A DNA stretch of 10,864 nt from an uncultured Actinomyces sp. (lineage in GTDB: Bacteria > Actinomycetota > Actinomycetes > Actinomycetales > Actinomycetaceae), in the NCBI GenBank assembly GCA_938014245.1, contig CALLSD010000027.1, positions 1-10,864 on the forward strand, read 5' to 3'. The notes below the pieces were generated by a model. That model was not told the origin of the DNA and did not search any database. It was given only the letters and a program-made list of their open reading frames with translations. How positions within the stretch are numbered: the stretch's first letter is position 1; each line of letters opens with the position of its first letter. A program made the translations under genes and the position numbers. Below, piece after piece: positions 1-7,083 of this stretch.

Positions 1-38
1 TGAGAAGGTCGGGGGTTCGAATCCCCCTAGCTCCACCA
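1..38 (+). tRNA. tRNA 3' portion, probably tRNA-Ala (partial)
   Basis: Only the 3' half is in the window. The T stem is GGGGG (11-15) paired with CCCCC (23-27) around the loop TTCGAAT. Then come the 3' acceptor strand TAGCTCC (28-34), discriminator A35 and an encoded CCA (36-38). The T at 32 corresponds to tRNA position 70, which suits the G3-U70 pair that identifies alanine tRNAs, and bacterial tRNA-Ala genes commonly end TAGCTCCACCA. The anticodon lies outside the window, so the amino acid is inferred. tRNA 3' ends are frequent integration sites, but no second copy of this end was seen in the window. Confidence 0.85.
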
Positions 39-42
39 CAGG

Positions 43-71
43 CCGACATCCGATCCGGATGTCGGTTTTTT
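43..71 (+). terminator. Rho-independent terminator of the tRNA
   Basis: A perfect 10-bp stem, CCGACATCCG (43-52) with CGGATGTCGG (56-65), a 3-base loop ATC and a run of six T (66-71). It begins five bases after the tRNA CCA end, so it ends the tRNA transcript and insulates what follows. Confidence 0.93.
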
Positions 72-465
72 GTATGCCTGGGCGCGTTGGTGTGGTGCCT
101 GTCGTTGTGTTGCTTGTGGCGCCGCTGGTGTTCCGGGCGCTCCGTTGTGATGCTTTGTGGGGCCCTGCCGCCACCCACCGGCACCGCGGCCGGGCCTGCA
201 TATAACGCGATCCCCGCGGCAGCCTCCGACCGGTCATATGCAGGCGTCGAACCCCTGTTCCGTGCTGCAGACCTTGCAGAGGCCTCCTCGCACGATGTTC
301 GGCATCGGGGCTCGGCCCCGGGCCTTGCTGCCAACCGTCGTGCCATGACCGCGCCCTTGAGTGCCTAGGGACACAGTGAGGGGCCAGTAGTCTTTGCCGC
401 GGCCTTAACCCGGGCGATGCTCGGCGGTAGTTGCGTAGTTTCCGAGTTTCTGCTTGTTCCTATGT
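72..465. other. GC-rich stretch without a supported gene
   Basis: About 390 bases after the tRNA terminator. Short open frames exist on both strands, but none has a ribosome site, a recognisable domain or a plausible amino-acid composition. Base composition resembles the GC-rich flank (parts near 70% by eye) rather than the defence genes, so it is probably host backbone DNA or an old insertion boundary. It contains the inverted repeat at 194-245 and a small GC hairpin (CGGGGC, TCG, GCCCCG at 306-320) with no T run. Confidence 0.5.
194..245. repeat. 10-bp perfect inverted repeat with 32-base spacer
   Basis: GCCTGCATAT at 194-203 is exactly complementary to ATATGCAGGC at 236-245. The arms are more AT-rich than their surroundings and stand out from them. 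The structure could be a folded RNA, a binding site for a dimeric protein, or a relic of a mobile-element end. No T tract follows, so it is not an intrinsic terminator. Confidence 0.55.
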
Positions 466-469
466 GGTC

Positions 470-640
470 GTGCACCACTTAGATCGGCATGGCGCCAGCC
501 AGTTGGTGGTGCATGCCGACTTAACCAGTGCAGCGGTCGGGACATCGCTCGATCCCTCTTGCGGAGTCGCCGATGTTCCAGCGTGGGGTTGCTGCGCACT
601 GGTTGAAACACGACCGCCCCGGTAGGCCCGCAACACTCCG
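470..640 (+). pseudogene. Decayed IS3-family transposase fragment
   Basis: Read forward, the stretch near 470-500 translates to VVHHLDRHGASQ, resembling the catalytic-core block VHHSDRGSQ of IS3-family integrase-type transposases with a small insertion. Further on, the segment near 560-625 reads VADV, then, after a frame change, HWLKHDRP. This resembles the downstream family block of the form DVE..TLGWVHWFN.DRLH. The GDSYDNA segment usually found between them is missing, and frames shift and stop (TAG near 622), so it cannot make a working transposase. The match is by eye from memory of the family. The rest of the element and its terminal repeats were not found. Confidence 0.45.
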
Positions 641-775
641 TTTTTGATCGATTTGGCGAAGTAGGGTCGGTGTTGGTTTCTTCTGCATTCCTGTGCTTCC
701 GAGTTGCATGCTTCACAGCGGCTTCCAGTCGAGTAGCGACCCCATCTATAAAGTGTGATGCAGTTGGCTTCGTAA
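641..775. other. Intergenic stretch before the defence operon
   Basis: No supported gene. The composition falls toward the lower GC of the following operon. A TATAAA box at 747-752 has only a weak partner upstream (TTCCAG, 723-728, spacing 18), so it is at best a secondary promoter candidate for the operon. Confidence 0.4.
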
Positions 776-784
776 TGGTATGCT
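776..784 (+). promoter_or_regulatory. Extended -10 promoter of the defence operon
   Basis: TGGTATGCT has the TGn extension followed by a -10 hexamer matching TATAAT at four of six positions. There is no good -35 box at the usual distance, as is often seen with extended -10 promoters. Predicted transcription start is near 791, giving a leader of about 20 bases. AAGGA (796-800) and GGAG (805-808) precede the ATG at 811. If correct, the transcript begins just before the 811 frame rather than before the TTG at 937. Confidence 0.4.
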
Positions 785-810
785 GAATAACTATCAAGGA
801 AGTCGGAGCC

Positions 811-936
811 ATGCTGTTGGAGGCACACAGAGGAGTGGAAACGGATGGCACATGTGTGGACAGATACCAGGTGGTACTCCATCGTGAGTACCTCTGCGAC
901 GCATGGGGTCTTCTTCCCAGATGGTTGGCGAGCTGA
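811..936 (+). CDS. 41-codon leader ORF or cut-off N-terminus of the next gene
   Basis: ATG 811 opens a 41-residue frame that ends at TGA 934-936. It is in the same frame as the 321-aa gene, whose first possible start (TTG 937) is the very next codon. ATG 811 has better ribosome-site candidates (AAGGA, GGAG) than TTG 937 and sits just below the extended -10 promoter. The peptide has ordinary protein-like composition with two cysteines and the run CVDRYQVVLHREYLC. Two readings fit: the original N-terminus of the DrmE-like protein cut by a nonsense mutation or sequencing error, or a short leader whose termination allows restart at TTG 937. No family was recognised. Confidence 0.35.
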   Translation: MLLEAHRGVETDGTCVDRYQVVLHREYLCDAWGLLPRWLAS

Positions 937-1902
937 TTGCGAGATGGCTCAGTGGTGCATGTAGTTCAAGCTGAAACTGGCCTGGTGCTCTCAGAAAGCT
1001 CCGAACACGTTGGTGTGCGAGCCGAGTGGATTGGTCGTTTGGTTGCGCTCGGGGCGCGGGCCGCCCGATATATTCGGGCCGCCAATAGTCGGCAGCTGGT
1101 AATCGCTGTTTCTGTCCCAAGTCGTGACTACGCAGCCGTGCTGATCGGATGTGGCTGGCTGCTTGCAAGTGCGCAACCAGAACTACCTCTCCCTCTTGAC
1201 ACTCTGCGGAAACTTGAACGAGGCCAGTGGGTACGAGCGGTCAACAAAGATAAGGTGCGAGCTGGTTCCTTTGCATGGCTTAATGAGAGTAAGGATCCGC
1301 CCCTGGTTTATTTTGCTGGTATGACATGCACCGTTGATAAGGTCCAAGCGCTGAGCGAACTCGGGGAATGGGAGATTCTGGACCGTGACATTCGCAGTCA
1401 GGATCGCCCAGAGCCGGGGAGTATGGCACGTATGGCCGGTCTTGACTTGGTTTGGGATGCATGGCTGGCGCGTCCAGCTGCGGATCTGGCGATTATTGGC
1501 ACCAAGAAATGGCTGGAGAATGATCTTGAGGCGTGCTTAACCAGAGAAGCTGACGAGGACTTGGAGCATAACTCAATCGGGTCGCTGCTGATGCCAAAGA
1601 CAACGCATGCTGCAACCTGGAATACGATCATCCTTCCGTCAGCTGGACTCGCCGAGAGCCTCCCGCTACCGGCACGGTTGAAAGCAGTCGTCTTGGATGG
1701 CAATGGAGCTATCGAGTATCTGCCGGATGTTGAGACACCTGTCGTGATCTGTGTTCTTGATCGTTCCAGGTCCGACGCTATCGCAGAAGAAGTGATCATC
1801 CAATGGAGAAATAACCGAGGAGAACCGTTATCGCTAAAGGAAGATCTAGACTGGACGCCGCCTGGTGGTGTTGAGGTATTGGGATACACGGTGGCGCTAT
1901 GA
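937..1902 (+). CDS. DrmE-like protein, N-terminal piece (321 aa)
   Basis: Not a family I can name with certainty. I place it as the N-terminal half of a DISARM DrmE-like protein because it opens an operon leading into drmA and drmB, and because it and the next gene together (about 830 aa) are close to my recollection of DrmE length. Visible features: a hydrophobic segment around residues 54-78 (LVIAVSVPSRDYAAVLIG), IIGTKKWLE at 187-194, and AVVLDGNGAIEYL at 250-262, which looks like a Walker-B-type strand. It is followed by PVVICVLDRS at 268-277. This order recalls a degenerate helicase fold, but no Walker A is present. No signal peptide is seen; it is likely cytoplasmic. The start is uncertain: TTG 937 follows a TGA directly, GTG 952 is an alternative, and the frame continues upstream to ATG 811. 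The stop overlaps the next start by ATGA (1899-1902). Confidence 0.6.
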   Translation: MRDGSVVHVVQAETGLVLSESSEHVGVRAEWIGRLVALGARAARYIRAANSRQLVIAVSVPSRDYAAVLIGCGWLLASAQPELPLPLDTLRKLERGQWVRAVNKDKVRAGSFAWLNESKDPPLVYFAGMTCTVDKVQALSELGEWEILDRDIRSQDRPEPGSMARMAGLDLVWDAWLARPAADLAIIGTKKWLENDLEACLTREADEDLEHNSIGSLLMPKTTHAATWNTIILPSAGLAESLPLPARLKAVVLDGNGAIEYLPDVETPVVICVLDRSRSDAIAEEVIIQWRNNRGEPLSLKEDLDWTPPGGVEVLGYTVAL

Positions 1903-3422
1903 ACCGCATTGAGCTCCTGAATTGGCGTTACGAGAACTCCGCCAGACTTGCACAATGTAAAAGTGGTGGCGTTGAGATCGACCTTGTTGCGGATCCGGCG
2001 GGATCCCATTTTGACCGTTTGCTCCGGACGATTATGGCTGAAGCGGGAAACGATGGTTCCTTCCTGGAACAGCTCGTCGGTCCAGCGCGCCTGCTCCGCT
2101 GGAAGAGGATCATCGATGCGCAACCTGTCCGATACGATTCACGTACTCAGGATCTTGTGCAAGAGATCTCTCGTCAAGCTCGACGTCTGCGGCGAACATT
2201 GGGCGATCAATCTATACTCGACAACTTGGCGCATGCCGCCGGAGAGATGGCTGAAAATGACTCCGGGATCGGTTCGGAGCTTGAAAACTGGATCGACGAA
2301 GTGGGACCGGAAGATTGTATTGTTGTCGTGGCGAACACAAGGGCAGCTGCAGATCTAAAGGAATGGCTCAAGCAAGATGCGCTGCAGATTAAGACCGCCC
2401 GCGAAGCTTTTCGCAACGTATCCATGCGTTCGCAGATGTATGTGATCGGTCCGCCGGTACTCTTCCCGGCAGCACTCGCGACTGCTCCTGTCGCAGACGA
2501 CGTGAGTTTCCTCGTGCCTTCGTGGTTTCGCAGTCGATCCCTTCGCCAGTCAACTTTCACAGCTTACGCTGAAGGTGCGATTCGTGTCGGAGCACGAGTG
2601 CATGAAATAGACGATAACCAATTTGTTGAGGCAACGACGCTTGACGAGAAAAATGAGCTTGAGGAGTATCGGCCGCAAGCAATATGGGGTCATCATCCAA
2701 GCAATGACAGAACCCCAAAGAATGATGAGGTTCTGGCTCGCAAGCTCTACCTGAGTGGCGGTTATGCGATGTGGCTTGATGAAGGAAATAGCATTCGTAC
2801 CCTCGATCCGACTCAGCCCACTGGTGAGCGCGTTACATACACTGATGTTCCAGCGGTCCGGGAAGGAACTTATCTTCTTCTCCGGGAGGGGGCTACCGAG
2901 CGCAATGCGCTGTATCAGGCAGCGCTTGCTGGGCTGGGCAATAAGGTAGCGGAAGTCGAAGCCACGCAGAAGCAATGGAAGAAAATACTGGCCCAACGGA
3001 TACAGCAGCACGGCCACCGATCCATCGAAAGAGAACTGCGCGCCGCAGGAATCAAGGCTGCGGATCAAGCACGAGCGTGGATCGATCCTCTGTTGGTCCG
3101 GCCCAGGAGCGATCGAGATTTTGAACTGCTTCTTGGATGGCTTGACATTCCGATTCGCTCAAGCTTCGCGCATGCCACTGAGCTCCGTCGCAAGTTGCTC
3201 CATAAGAGTGCACAATTTCGGCACCAACTCGAAGAAGCTATCTCTTTCGCAGATCTGACTGAACTTGAAACAAGAGGGAATCTCCTCCTAGATGGAAGTA
3301 GTGAAGGAATCCGCGGAATGTGCGCGACGCGAGTGATGGCTGTTTCTCCCTTCAAGCAAATCGTCCCTCGGCATAAGGTACGAGAACTGATGAGAGATGA
3401 AGGTGGTCAATGGCTCGAGTGA
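1899..3422 (+). CDS. DrmE-like protein, C-terminal piece (507 aa)
   Basis: ATG 1899 overlaps the previous stop in ATGA, so translation is probably coupled; the ribosome site is weak (GGTGG, 1890-1894). No catalytic family was recognised with confidence. Residues 137-160 contain CIVVVANTRAAADLKEWL, resembling the opening strand and helix of a helicase second domain. Around 203-231 a strand is followed by WFRSRSLRQ and AEGAIRVG, reminiscent of the arginine-rich end of such a domain. The C-terminal third (about 330-470) is strongly charged and probably alpha-helical. It ends in a beta-like segment, TRVMAVSPFKQIVP (477-490). I saw no HxKxxxxD phospholipase motif, so this is not drmC. Position before drmA and joint length with the preceding gene suggest the C-terminal half of DrmE. 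A distinct DISARM-associated protein is the main alternative. Confidence 0.6.
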   Translation: MNRIELLNWRYENSARLAQCKSGGVEIDLVADPAGSHFDRLLRTIMAEAGNDGSFLEQLVGPARLLRWKRIIDAQPVRYDSRTQDLVQEISRQARRLRRTLGDQSILDNLAHAAGEMAENDSGIGSELENWIDEVGPEDCIVVVANTRAAADLKEWLKQDALQIKTAREAFRNVSMRSQMYVIGPPVLFPAALATAPVADDVSFLVPSWFRSRSLRQSTFTAYAEGAIRVGARVHEIDDNQFVEATTLDEKNELEEYRPQAIWGHHPSNDRTPKNDEVLARKLYLSGGYAMWLDEGNSIRTLDPTQPTGERVTYTDVPAVREGTYLLLREGATERNALYQAALAGLGNKVAEVEATQKQWKKILAQRIQQHGHRSIERELRAAGIKAADQARAWIDPLLVRPRSDRDFELLLGWLDIPIRSSFAHATELRRKLLHKSAQFRHQLEEAISFADLTELETRGNLLLDGSSEGIRGMCATRVMAVSPFKQIVPRHKVRELMRDEGGQWLE

Positions 3423-3592
3423 CTTTTCATCAGCACGAGGGAGCTAGATTGAGTGAGATCTCTGTCTCCTGGACGGGAGAGGCCTGAGGGTGCCAGGGCA
3501 TCGCATCTGAACTTGTCCATATCGCCAAACACAACGATGCATCCACAGAAACTGGTCGCACAGGCCATTGCGCCGTAGGAGGAATAGCATGA
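3419..3592 (+). pseudogene. Small interrupted frame filling the gap before drmA
   Basis: A frame from GTG 3419, overlapping the previous stop as GTGA, runs to TGA 3590-3592, overlapping the drmA start as ATGA. It is broken only by TGA 3485-3487. The 22 codons before and 34 after the stop have ordinary composition; the second part includes ELVHIAKHNDASTETG. There is no start codon after the internal stop. The double 4-base overlap is what a small coupled operon gene would look like, so it may be a dead small gene. It could also be chance, with the region serving as the drmA leader. A second short frame (GTG 3453 to TAG 3578) overlaps it and is no better supported. Confidence 0.25.
3577..3582 (+). 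promoter_or_regulatory. Ribosome binding site that fixes the drmA start
   Basis: AGGAGG followed by a six-base spacer and ATG 3589. This perfect site shows that drmA starts at 3589 rather than at the in-frame TTG 3568, whose first seven codons would run through the ribosome site itself. Confidence 0.9.
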
Positions 3593-6500
3593 GTGGAATT
3601 GAAGCTCGAGACATCATCGAAGGTGAACTCCGGCGCGAACTGTTCGGCCCTCTTGAATCGGATCAGCCCGTAGGAAAACCAATTGATTGTTCAAGTGGTT
3701 CTATCCGATTCGAGACGATCGAGGATAGTCGCGGACGGTTCTATGACAGTACGACGATGCAGGAGATTCTGAACACTGGATCCCCCCTTTCTCGTTACGG
3801 TGTTGGTGTGCTTCATGGCGGTGATACAGCCAGTAGGAGAGAGATGGGAGTTGGGGACGTCGACCTCATCGGTGTCCCCGGTATCCCCCATAACGAGGAG
3901 GCACCCAACGAGCCGCCCATCGAGATCCGGGGGACGCTGCGACATGACAAGGCTGACGCAGACGACTTCGATCTGAATAGCGTCAACAGCTTCAAGCCCT
4001 CTGCGATGGCGATCTCCTTCCAATGCCGCATACCAGCGAGCGGTTCTCTCGTCATCAGGATTACCGGTGCTCACTACGAGAAGATCAAGGCTCACATCCC
4101 CGGGCATTCGAAACCGGTCGACTGGTGGTGCCGCCGTCCCTTCACACTCAACGGATCTCTCCGCGGAAGCTCCCTCGTCTCACAGACCAGCCAGCTTACG
4201 ACCGTCGATACTGTACCCGAAGGCACTCAGCCAGTGGTCGTGCCGACGACTCAGGTTTTCGCCCGCCCAGTACCGGGAGGCGAAGACTCAGCACTCCGAC
4301 TGGTGACGGTTGCGATAGTGAACCAAACATTGGATAAGGGGCCGGAGAGTGCCTTGTTCCAGATTGGCTTCACTGTAACGGCCACGGACGGCCTGATCAT
4401 CGAACCCTACCCGCAGGGCGAGCGTTGCGGACGCGACGACGAAGAACAATCGATCGACCTGCTGTACCGTAACAAGCGTACCTACGCCATAGGGCATGGC
4501 TGTGCCGCCGAGTGGGACGGAGGTGGAGGAACACCCGTATCTGAGGTGCGTGCCGTCGCATTACCGGCTTATGACGTCGTCAGTTTGACTCCGAACATTT
4601 ACTTGACCGACGACAAGGGGAACTACCTCCTTGATCACAAAGGACGGCGTCAAGCGGTCACGGTCAGCATGAAAGAACTCGCAAATGGGACGTGTCAAGG
4701 GCACGAACAGGTCGAGACTGTGCTGCGTCTCTACGCGGAGTGGATTGACGCGCGGAAAGCTGAAATCAGCGATCTTCCTAAGCGTCTCCGCCAGGCTGCT
4801 TGTCGACATATGGAGGCGGCTGAAACAGCTCTTGAGCGCATGACGACCGGATGGGGACTGGTCTGCTCGAATCGGACAGCCAGGCAAGCGTTCCGATGGG
4901 CGAATGAGGCCATGCTGCACCAACAGGTCCGCTCCAACTTCCCACTGCGTGAACTCGAACACCGCAAGGGCGGCCTGCTGCGTCCCAAAGGTCCCCATCC
5001 AGAGCCGTGCATTCCGCAAGGGAAGGGAACGTGGCGTCCATTCCAGATCGCCTTCATCCTCGCAAGCTTGCCCGAATTGGTTGACCCCTCCCACAAAAAC
5101 CGCTCACTGGTTGACCTTATCTTCTTCCCAACCGGTGGCGGTAAGACTGAGGCATACCTCGGGGCATGCGCCATCAGTCTATTGGCCCGACGTCTGCGCA
5201 ACCCCGATGATGTGGGTACGGATACCCTGATGCGGTATACGCTCAGGCTCCTGACCGCGCAGCAATTCCTACGCGCTTCCTCGCTCGTGTGCGTGCTGGA
5301 AGCTATACGCGAAGAGCACTCCGATGTGCTTGGGACAGAGTCCTTTAGTATAGGAATCTGGCTCGGAAGCACATCGACGCCAAACACGTGGAAGCGGGCT
5401 GTCGAGAAGCTCGAGAGACTACAAAGCGATGTTCAACAGGAGAACCTCTTCCTGTTACTGCGTTGCCCGTGGTGCGGGGCTCAAATGGGCCCCACACCCA
5501 GGGGTAAGCGTGGGCAAGACGTTGCCGGCTACGAGAAGGCAGGTGGAGGCAAACGGGTCGTGCTGCGCTGCGTTGATCCTCAGTGCCGCTACGGTCGGCG
5601 TTCGGGCCTGCCTGTGCACGTGGTCGATGACGACATTTACGCTGTGCGTCCCTCGATCGTGATCGGCACCGTCGACAAGTTCGCCATGATGGCTTGGCGT
5701 CCTGAGGCCCGGAGTCTCTTTGGTCTCAATGATGAAGGAGAGCGTCTCTCGTCGCCGCCGAATCTGATCATCCAAGACGAGCTGCACCTCATCTCGGGTC
5801 CACTCGGATCGATGGTCGGCCTGTATGAGGGCGTCATCGATGAGCTGTGCACCGATCGAAGGGGCGGTGAGGTAATCCCGCCGAAAATCATTGCTTCTAC
5901 CGCAACCATCCGGCGGTACGAGGACCAGATTAAGTCTCTATATGGGCGGGAACGAGTGGCGTTGTTCCCGCCACATGGGCTCGAGGATGGGCACTCGTTC
6001 TTTGCTGAACCTGCTGTGACAGAGGATGGGACCCCTGAACCGGGTCGACGCTATGTCGGAGTCATGAGTGCCTCGTTCGGTTCCACGCAGACAGTCCAGA
6101 CTCGTGTTGCAGCCGCGACACTGCAGGCAGTGTGTAAGGTGCCTGAGGGGGACCGAGATGGATATTGGACGAACCTCAATTTCCTCAATTCTCTGCGCGA
6201 GCTCGGTAATACAGTGTCGCTTTTGCAGTCGGACGTGCCCGACTACCTGACTCGACTGAAGCGGCGTGACTGCGTCATCCCCCGGTGGCCGCGCCGCACG
6301 ATGGAGCTCACCTCACGTCGGCGTTCCGATGAGATTCCGAAGGCGATTGAACAACTTCAAACCTGCTACAGCCCGGGGAAGGAACGCCAAGACGCCTTCG
6401 ATATCTGCCTGGCGTCGAACATCATTGAAGTTGGGGTCGATATCGACCGCCTCGGGTTGATGACCATCGTCGGACAGCCCAAAACCACGGCGCAGTATAT

Positions 6501-7083
6501 CCAGGTGTCTGGTCGCGTTGGTCGTCGTGCTGACATTAGCCCCGGTCTGGTGATCACGATCTACGGTGCGGCAAAGCCTCGGGACCGGAGCCACTACGAA
6601 CGGTTCCAAACCTACCACCAACAGCTATACGCCCAGGTCGAGCCCACCTCGGTGACACCATTCGCTGTCCCCGTGCTCCGACGCGCACTGCATGCGGCCA
6701 TCGTGGCGTACATCCGACAGACCACGTCGACAAAACGGAGACCGTCCCCCTTCCCCGAAAAGTTGTTCGAGGTGGCCATCGGGCTGCTTCGTGAGCGTGC
6801 GCGGATCTCCGACGCCGATGAAGTTGCGAATCTAGAGCGGATTGCTGCCAGACGTGCACGCCAATGGGAAAAATGGGAACGAACCGAGTGGGACGCGAAC
6901 CCGGTGCCGAGGGGCAATCCTGAACAGGGTCTCATGCGCTTCGCAGGAACCGAGCCTGATCCCAGAGCTAAGTACATAAGCTGGGAGGTGCCCACGAGCA
7001 TGCGTAACGTTGATGCTGAGTGCCGACTCAAAATCTCATCATCCTACGCCCAGGCTGATGGTGACACGGAGGAGGAACAATGA
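3589..7083 (+). CDS. drmA: DISARM helicase DrmA (1164 aa)
   Basis: Large superfamily 2 helicase of the DISARM anti-phage system, which acts with DrmB on incoming DNA. The N-terminal half (1-500) has no classical motif. The helicase core follows: Walker A PTGGGKT at 514-520 (K519), DELH box at 730-733, motif III STAT at 770-773, motif V GVDID at 949-953 and motif VI QVSGRVGRR at 972-980. A four-cysteine zinc site sits between Walker A and the DELH box: C626-P-W-C629 and C661-x4-C666. The C-terminal SMRNVD is a feature I associate with this family. Length fits DrmA. All motifs are intact, so an active ATPase is expected. The stop overlaps drmB by ATGA (7080-7083), so the two subunits are coupled. 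A 166-base gap separates it from the upstream gene, leaving room for its own promoter, though none is convincing. Base composition is below that of the flanking kinase gene. Confidence 0.92.
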   Translation: MSGIEARDIIEGELRRELFGPLESDQPVGKPIDCSSGSIRFETIEDSRGRFYDSTTMQEILNTGSPLSRYGVGVLHGGDTASRREMGVGDVDLIGVPGIPHNEEAPNEPPIEIRGTLRHDKADADDFDLNSVNSFKPSAMAISFQCRIPASGSLVIRITGAHYEKIKAHIPGHSKPVDWWCRRPFTLNGSLRGSSLVSQTSQLTTVDTVPEGTQPVVVPTTQVFARPVPGGEDSALRLVTVAIVNQTLDKGPESALFQIGFTVTATDGLIIEPYPQGERCGRDDEEQSIDLLYRNKRTYAIGHGCAAEWDGGGGTPVSEVRAVALPAYDVVSLTPNIYLTDDKGNYLLDHKGRRQAVTVSMKELANGTCQGHEQVETVLRLYAEWIDARKAEISDLPKRLRQAACRHMEAAETALERMTTGWGLVCSNRTARQAFRWANEAMLHQQVRSNFPLRELEHRKGGLLRPKGPHPEPCIPQGKGTWRPFQIAFILASLPELVDPSHKNRSLVDLIFFPTGGGKTEAYLGACAISLLARRLRNPDDVGTDTLMRYTLRLLTAQQFLRASSLVCVLEAIREEHSDVLGTESFSIGIWLGSTSTPNTWKRAVEKLERLQSDVQQENLFLLLRCPWCGAQMGPTPRGKRGQDVAGYEKAGGGKRVVLRCVDPQCRYGRRSGLPVHVVDDDIYAVRPSIVIGTVDKFAMMAWRPEARSLFGLNDEGERLSSPPNLIIQDELHLISGPLGSMVGLYEGVIDELCTDRRGGEVIPPKIIASTATIRRYEDQIKSLYGRERVALFPPHGLEDGHSFFAEPAVTEDGTPEPGRRYVGVMSASFGSTQTVQTRVAAATLQAVCKVPEGDRDGYWTNLNFLNSLRELGNTVSLLQSDVPDYLTRLKRRDCVIPRWPRRTMELTSRRRSDEIPKAIEQLQTCYSPGKERQDAFDICLASNIIEVGVDIDRLGLMTIVGQPKTTAQYIQVSGRVGRRADISPGLVITIYGAAKPRDRSHYERFQTYHQQLYAQVEPTSVTPFAVPVLRRALHAAIVAYIRQTTSTKRRPSPFPEKLFEVAIGLLRERARISDADEVANLERIAARRARQWEKWERTEWDANPVPRGNPEQGLMRFAGTEPDPRAKYISWEVPTSMRNVDAECRLKISSSYAQADGDTEEEQ

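Noticed and set aside
306..320. GC hairpin CGGGGC-TCG-GCCCCG as a terminator
   Set aside because: Not followed by a T run and with no gene before it to end; probably chance in GC-rich DNA.
87..368. Open frames of 63 and 93 codons after the tRNA terminator
   Set aside because: No ribosome site, low-complexity composition driven by high GC, overlapping one another in different frames, and no recognisable domain.
405..882. Minus-strand frames of 140 and 148 codons
   Set aside because: They overlap each other in different frames, have no ribosome site or domain, and run antisense to the transposase-like relic and to the operon leader.
934..936. TGA read as selenocysteine or tryptophan (also at 3485-3487)
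   Set aside because: The main genes use TGA as their normal stop, neither site has a redox-type context such as UxxC, and no insertion element was identified.
1899..3422. The 507-aa protein as a DrmC-type phospholipase D nuclease
   Set aside because: No HxKxxxxD motif is present and the length is far above that of DrmC.
3568..3588. TTG 3568 as the drmA start
   Set aside because: The first codons would overlap the perfect AGGAGG site that serves ATG 3589.
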